A DNA stretch of 64,000 nucleotides, from NCBI RefSeq assembly GCF_009707545.1, contig NZ_WLYK01000005.1, forward strand, positions 62,001-126,000. The letters run 5' to 3'. The DNA comes from Nakamurella alba. Its GTDB lineage: Bacteria > Actinomycetota > Actinomycetes > Mycobacteriales > Nakamurellaceae. Numbering within the stretch: position 1 is the stretch's first letter; each line of letters opens with the position of its first letter. Below, in pieces: positions 61,273-64,000 of the stretch. The notes beneath the pieces are model-generated. The model was not told where the DNA came from, made no database searches, and saw only the letters and a program-made list of their open reading frames with translations. Both the position numbers and the translations under genes were made by a program.

Positions 61273-62540
61273 CGGGCCCGACCGAGCACCCGCATGCCGC
61301 CCTGGATGCGGTCGTCCGGATCGAGCTGCCCCGGCTGATCGGCGCGCTGGCGCGGATGACCGGGGATGTCGGCACGGCCGAGGAGCTGGCGCAGGAGGCG
61401 ACGGTGGCCGCACTCGAGCAGTGGCCACGCGACGGCGTGCCGCGCAATCCGGGCGCCTGGCTGACCACCACCGCGAAGCGCCGTGCGGTGGACCTGTTCC
61501 GCCGCAACGACTCCCTGCGCGACAAGTACGCGCAACTCGCACACGAGCTGGACCGCGAGCGCCCCGGCGGCGCCGTGTCGACCGACTTCGACGCAGCCCT
61601 GGACGACCGGATCGACGACGACCTGCTGCGGTTGATCTTCACCTCCTGCCACCCGGTGCTGGCGCCCGAGGGCCGCGCGGCCCTCACCCTCCGGGTGGTC
61701 GGCGGCCTCAGCGTCGCCGAGATCGCCCGCGCCTACCTGGTTCCCGAGCCGACCATGGCGGCGCGGATCACCCGGGCGAAGAAGGCGCTGACCAAGGCCG
61801 GTGTGCCGTTCGAGGTCCCGGAAGGGCCCGACCGTGCGGCCCGACTGTCCTCCGTGCTGCAGGTGATCTATCTCGTCTTCAACGAGGGCTACTCGGCGAC
61901 CTTCGGGTCCGACTGGCTGCGCACGGACCTCACCCTGGAGGCGGTGCGACTGGCCAGGGTGCTGGCCGGCCTGATGCCGGACGAGCCCGAGGTGTTCGGC
62001 CTGGCAGCGCTTCTGGAGATCCAGGCATCCCGGAACGCCGCGCGGGTCGGCCCCGACGGTACGCCGGTGCTGCTGCTGGACCAGGACCGCACCCGCTGGG
62101 ACCCGCTGCTGATCCGCCGCGGGCTGTCCGCCCTGGCCCGCGCCGAGCAGCTGGGCGGGGCCGGCGGGCACTACGCCCTGCAGGCAGCGGTGGCCGCCTG
62201 CCACGCCCGGGCCGCCCGCCCGGAGGACACCGACTGGCAACGCATCGCGATGCTGTACCAGGCGATCTCGTCCCGCTGGCCGTCGCCGGTGGTCGAGATC
62301 AACCGTGCGGTGGCCGTCTCGTTCGCCGACGGCCCGGCGGCCGCGCTGGAGATCCTGGACCGGCTGCCGGACTCGCCGGCGCTGCGCAGCTACCACCTGT
62401 TGCCCAGCGTGCGCGGCGACCTGCTGTCGAAGCTGGGACGCACCGCCGACGCCCGCGCGGAATTCCAGCGGGCGGCGGCACTCTCGCGCAACGAACAGGA
62501 GCGCGCCCTGTTGCTGGCCCGGGCCGACGGGCTGACCTGA
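61269..62540 (+). CDS. ECF42-type RNA polymerase sigma factor with C-terminal extension
   Basis: A 423-residue sigma factor. Region 2 is MTGDVGTAEELAQEATVAALEQW and region 4 is LSVAEIARAYLVPEPTMAARITRAKKALTKAG. The extension (about residues 185-423) holds VIYLVFNEGYSAT, LGGAGGHYALQAAVAACHARA, PVVEINRAVAVSFADGPAAALEIL and closing repeats SYHLLPSVRGDLLSKLGR. It belongs to the same group as the product at 34173 and has the same DGPF association. GTG 61269 overlaps the VOC stop by four bases, so the two are coupled. Confidence 0.9.
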   Translation: MTGPTEHPHAALDAVVRIELPRLIGALARMTGDVGTAEELAQEATVAALEQWPRDGVPRNPGAWLTTTAKRRAVDLFRRNDSLRDKYAQLAHELDRERPGGAVSTDFDAALDDRIDDDLLRLIFTSCHPVLAPEGRAALTLRVVGGLSVAEIARAYLVPEPTMAARITRAKKALTKAGVPFEVPEGPDRAARLSSVLQVIYLVFNEGYSATFGSDWLRTDLTLEAVRLARVLAGLMPDEPEVFGLAALLEIQASRNAARVGPDGTPVLLLDQDRTRWDPLLIRRGLSALARAEQLGGAGGHYALQAAVAACHARAARPEDTDWQRIAMLYQAISSRWPSPVVEINRAVAVSFADGPAAALEILDRLPDSPALRSYHLLPSVRGDLLSKLGRTADARAEFQRAAALSRNEQERALLLARADGLT

Positions 62541-62560
62541 CCGCGCCCCGCCGCCGACAG

Positions 62561-63169
62561 TCAGCGGAGGACCCGGTACACCTGGTGCGTCACCAGCGAG
62601 GTCGCCCGGGACGACACCTGCTCCAGGTCGACCGACGGCACCCGGTCGAAGAGCCGCTCACCGGAGCCCAGCACGACCGGCGAGATATGCAGGCGCAGTT
62701 CGTCGATCAGCCCGGCGGCCAGGAACTGGTTGACCGTGGTCGCGCCGCCGGCGATCGCCACCCGGTCACTGCCGGCCGCCTGCGCCGCGGCGACCGCGAG
62801 GTCGAAAGCCGGCCGGATCCCGTTCACGAAGGTGAACGAGGTCCCGCCGGCCAGCTCGAACGACTCCCGCTCGTGGTGACTGAGCACGAACACCGGCGCG
62901 CCGTACGGCGGGGTGTCGCCCCACCAACCGGTCCAGGACAGGTCGAACGACCCGCGGTCCGGGCCGAACATGTTGCGCCCCATGATGTACGAACCGGCGC
63001 CGCCGATACCGGCCAGTTCCGCGGCGCTGGCCTCGCCGTCCTCGAACATCCAGCGGATCAGCGCGTCGACCTTGCCGTCGCCGAAAGGCTTCTCGGCGCT
63101 CTGCCGCGGTCCGGCGGCGAAACCGTCGATCGAGATGCTGAGGTCGGTGGTGACCATCGGGGTAGCCAT
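62561..63169 (-). CDS. Dihydrofolate reductase-fold (RibD C-terminal) family protein
   Basis: A 202-residue reductase of the DHFR/RibD superfamily. It starts MATPMVTTDLSISIDGFAAG, the standard first strand, and has SYIMGRNMF, PVFVLSHHERESF and VAIAGGATTVNQFLAAGLIDELRLHISPVVLGSGERLF, the NADPH-binding and C-terminal signature of the family. It reduces an unknown substrate with NADPH. It is convergent with the sigma operon, 20 bases from it, and lies ten bases downstream of the YdeI-like gene on the same strand. Confidence 0.9.
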   Translation of the reverse strand: MATPMVTTDLSISIDGFAAGPRQSAEKPFGDGKVDALIRWMFEDGEASAAELAGIGGAGSYIMGRNMFGPDRGSFDLSWTGWWGDTPPYGAPVFVLSHHERESFELAGGTSFTFVNGIRPAFDLAVAAAQAAGSDRVAIAGGATTVNQFLAAGLIDELRLHISPVVLGSGERLFDRVPSVDLEQVSSRATSLVTHQVYRVLR

Positions 63170-63179
63170 GCGCTCCAGG

Positions 63180-63752
63180 CTACTTGTAGTGCAGCTCGCC
63201 CACCGCGGCCTTGGCCACCACGTCGGCGATCCGGGCGGCCCGGGTGGCCGGGGTCTTGATGGCGGAGATCCGGAAGTAGACGCGGAACCGCTCCACCGCC
63301 GGCAACCCGGCGAGGAACGCTGCCGCAGCGGGATTCTCGTCGAGCGCGGCCTGCAGGTCCGGCGGAGCTGCCGCACCCTTCTGCCGGTACGCCGCGTCCC
63401 ACCGGCCGTCCGCCTTCGCCCGCTCGATCTCGGCCAACCCGCCGGGGCGCATCCGGCCCTCGTCGATCAGCCGGGCCACGTGCCCCTGGTTGATCTGCGA
63501 CCACGGGCTGTTCTTCCGCCGCGGGGTGAAGGCCTGCAACGTGTAGTCGTCGTCGAGCCGGCCGGCCTGACCGTCGATCCAGCCGTGGCACAGGGCCACG
63601 TCCAGCGCCTCGGACCAGGTCATGCCCGGTGCCGACGAGCTCTTCTTCCGCAGTTTGAGCCGCACCCCGCCGTCGTCCGGCTCTCCGGACAGGTAGGCCT
63701 CCCACTCCGGCACGGTGAGATCCAGGATCGGCTTGTCCGCGAAGCTCACCAT
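63180..63752 (-). CDS. YdeI/OmpD-associated family protein
   Basis: A 190-residue protein with the YdeI features: WSEALDVALCHGWIDGQAGRLDDDYTLQAFTPRRKNSPWSQINQGHVARLI (conserved WIDG and TPRRxxSxWS blocks) and a C-terminal domain VERFRVYFRISAIKTPATRAARIADVVA. The biochemical function is unresolved. It lies upstream of the DHFR-fold gene and downstream of an SRPBCC gene on the same strand, so the three could be one transcript. Confidence 0.88.
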   Translation of the reverse strand: MVSFADKPILDLTVPEWEAYLSGEPDDGGVRLKLRKKSSSAPGMTWSEALDVALCHGWIDGQAGRLDDDYTLQAFTPRRKNSPWSQINQGHVARLIDEGRMRPGGLAEIERAKADGRWDAAYRQKGAAAPPDLQAALDENPAAAAFLAGLPAVERFRVYFRISAIKTPATRAARIADVVAKAAVGELHYK

Positions 63753-63770
63753 GTGTGGGATCGTCCCACG

Positions 63771-64000
63771 TCAGGAGGCGGCGAGCCCGCCCGCCACCGT
63801 CTCCAGCGCGTCGTAGGACTCCTGCATGCCGTCCTCCATGCCGCTGGCGACGATCATGTCGCGGGTCTGCTGGTCCGGGCAGTCGACGAGCACGGACAGC
63901 TGGGTGCCGCCGCCGGCGTCGGCGAAGGTGTCGGTGTTGACCGCCACGCCGTCCGGCGCACCCTCGAAGATCTCCGTCTTGACGATCTTCTCGCCGTCGA
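63771..64000 (-). CDS. SRPBCC (AHSA1/polyketide cyclase-like) protein, C-terminal part
   Basis: The minus-strand frame is open from the window end to a TGA at 63771-63773; no start is in view. The 75 visible residues read DGEKIVKTEIFEGAPDGVAV near the start and contain GGGTQLSVLVDCPDQQTRDM, then SGMEDGMQESYDALETVAGG. The strand order and the final GMxxGxxxSYDxLE helix are features of the AHSA1/START-like (SRPBCC) family, which bind hydrophobic ligands. The N-terminal half is outside the window. Confidence 0.8.
   Translation of the reverse strand, partial: DGEKIVKTEIFEGAPDGVAVNTDTFADAGGGTQLSVLVDCPDQQTRDMIVASGMEDGMQESYDALETVAGGLAAS

Overview
The window looks like chromosomal DNA from a high-GC actinobacterium. 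Codon third positions are almost all G or C and GTG starts are frequent. Gene families typical of the phylum are present: a Zur/FurB regulator, an F420-type LLM oxidoreductase, SigE-family and ECF42-type sigma factors, a LigB-type ATP-dependent ligase, and a class E-like sortase signal. A Nakamurella-like genus would fit, but I cannot prove it from this sequence. I see no tRNA, rRNA, CRISPR array, transposase, integrase or phage gene. This is a housekeeping and accessory region, not an island.

Layout: 0-3.7 kb has the end of zur, a FrnE/DsbA oxidoreductase, a 60-aa cysteine-tailed peptide, a double-TerD protein and an aldo/keto reductase. A 660-bp repeat-rich gap follows. 4.4-9.3 kb has an ABC-2 exporter divergent from a NarL-type two-component system, then a SigE-type sigma factor with a membrane partner. 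9.3-12.3 kb has a universal stress protein, a sugar porter and an acyl-CoA dehydrogenase homologue, ending in a second repeat-rich gap. 13-18.3 kb has a second sigma/membrane-protein pair, a long TetR protein, an MFS carrier and an HxlR regulator. 18.3-25.4 kb has an aromatic-ring FAD monooxygenase, an emfourin-CDF-NUDIX operon, an LLM oxidoreductase, a protealysin-like M4 protease, a rhamnose mutarotase and an azoreductase. 25.5-31.1 kb has a GGDEF-EAL protein and a giant LuxR regulator with a 37-aa leader ORF. 31.2-39 kb has two calcineurin-type nucleotidases, an RluA-type synthase, an ECF42 sigma/DGPF pair and a DUF1345 protein. 39-49.4 kb has a FUSC protein, ligB, a polytopic membrane protein coupled to a frameshifted beta-propeller gene, zwf and a lipoprotein. 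49.4-56.5 kb has an MFS exporter, a GH5-CBM2 glucanase and a PaoABC-like molybdenum hydroxylase operon. 56.6-64 kb has a PsiE-like protein, the third repeat cluster, a lipase-like membrane protein, a second DGPF/VOC/ECF42 operon, a DHFR-fold reductase, a YdeI protein and a truncated SRPBCC protein.

The most distinctive signal is not a gene. A 14-bp palindrome, GTTCCAGCTGGAAC, with close variants, occurs 16 times, always between genes. At six loci it starts 3 to 19 bases after a stop codon, which suggests a 3'-end or terminator role. A second family, a 37-bp imperfect hairpin embedded in a roughly 183-bp unit, occurs in two clusters 53 kb apart. A third module of about 112 bp is bounded by copies of the 14-bp palindrome. 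Together they form mosaic, BIME-like intergenic elements with no associated transposase in the window.

Other points of interest are a protealysin/emfourin pair split by an unrelated gene, two copies of the ECF42-DGPF module, two sigma factors each overlapping a membrane partner, a single-base frameshift in an otherwise well-preserved propeller gene, and a recurring TANNNT-N6-ATG arrangement that suggests leaderless transcripts.
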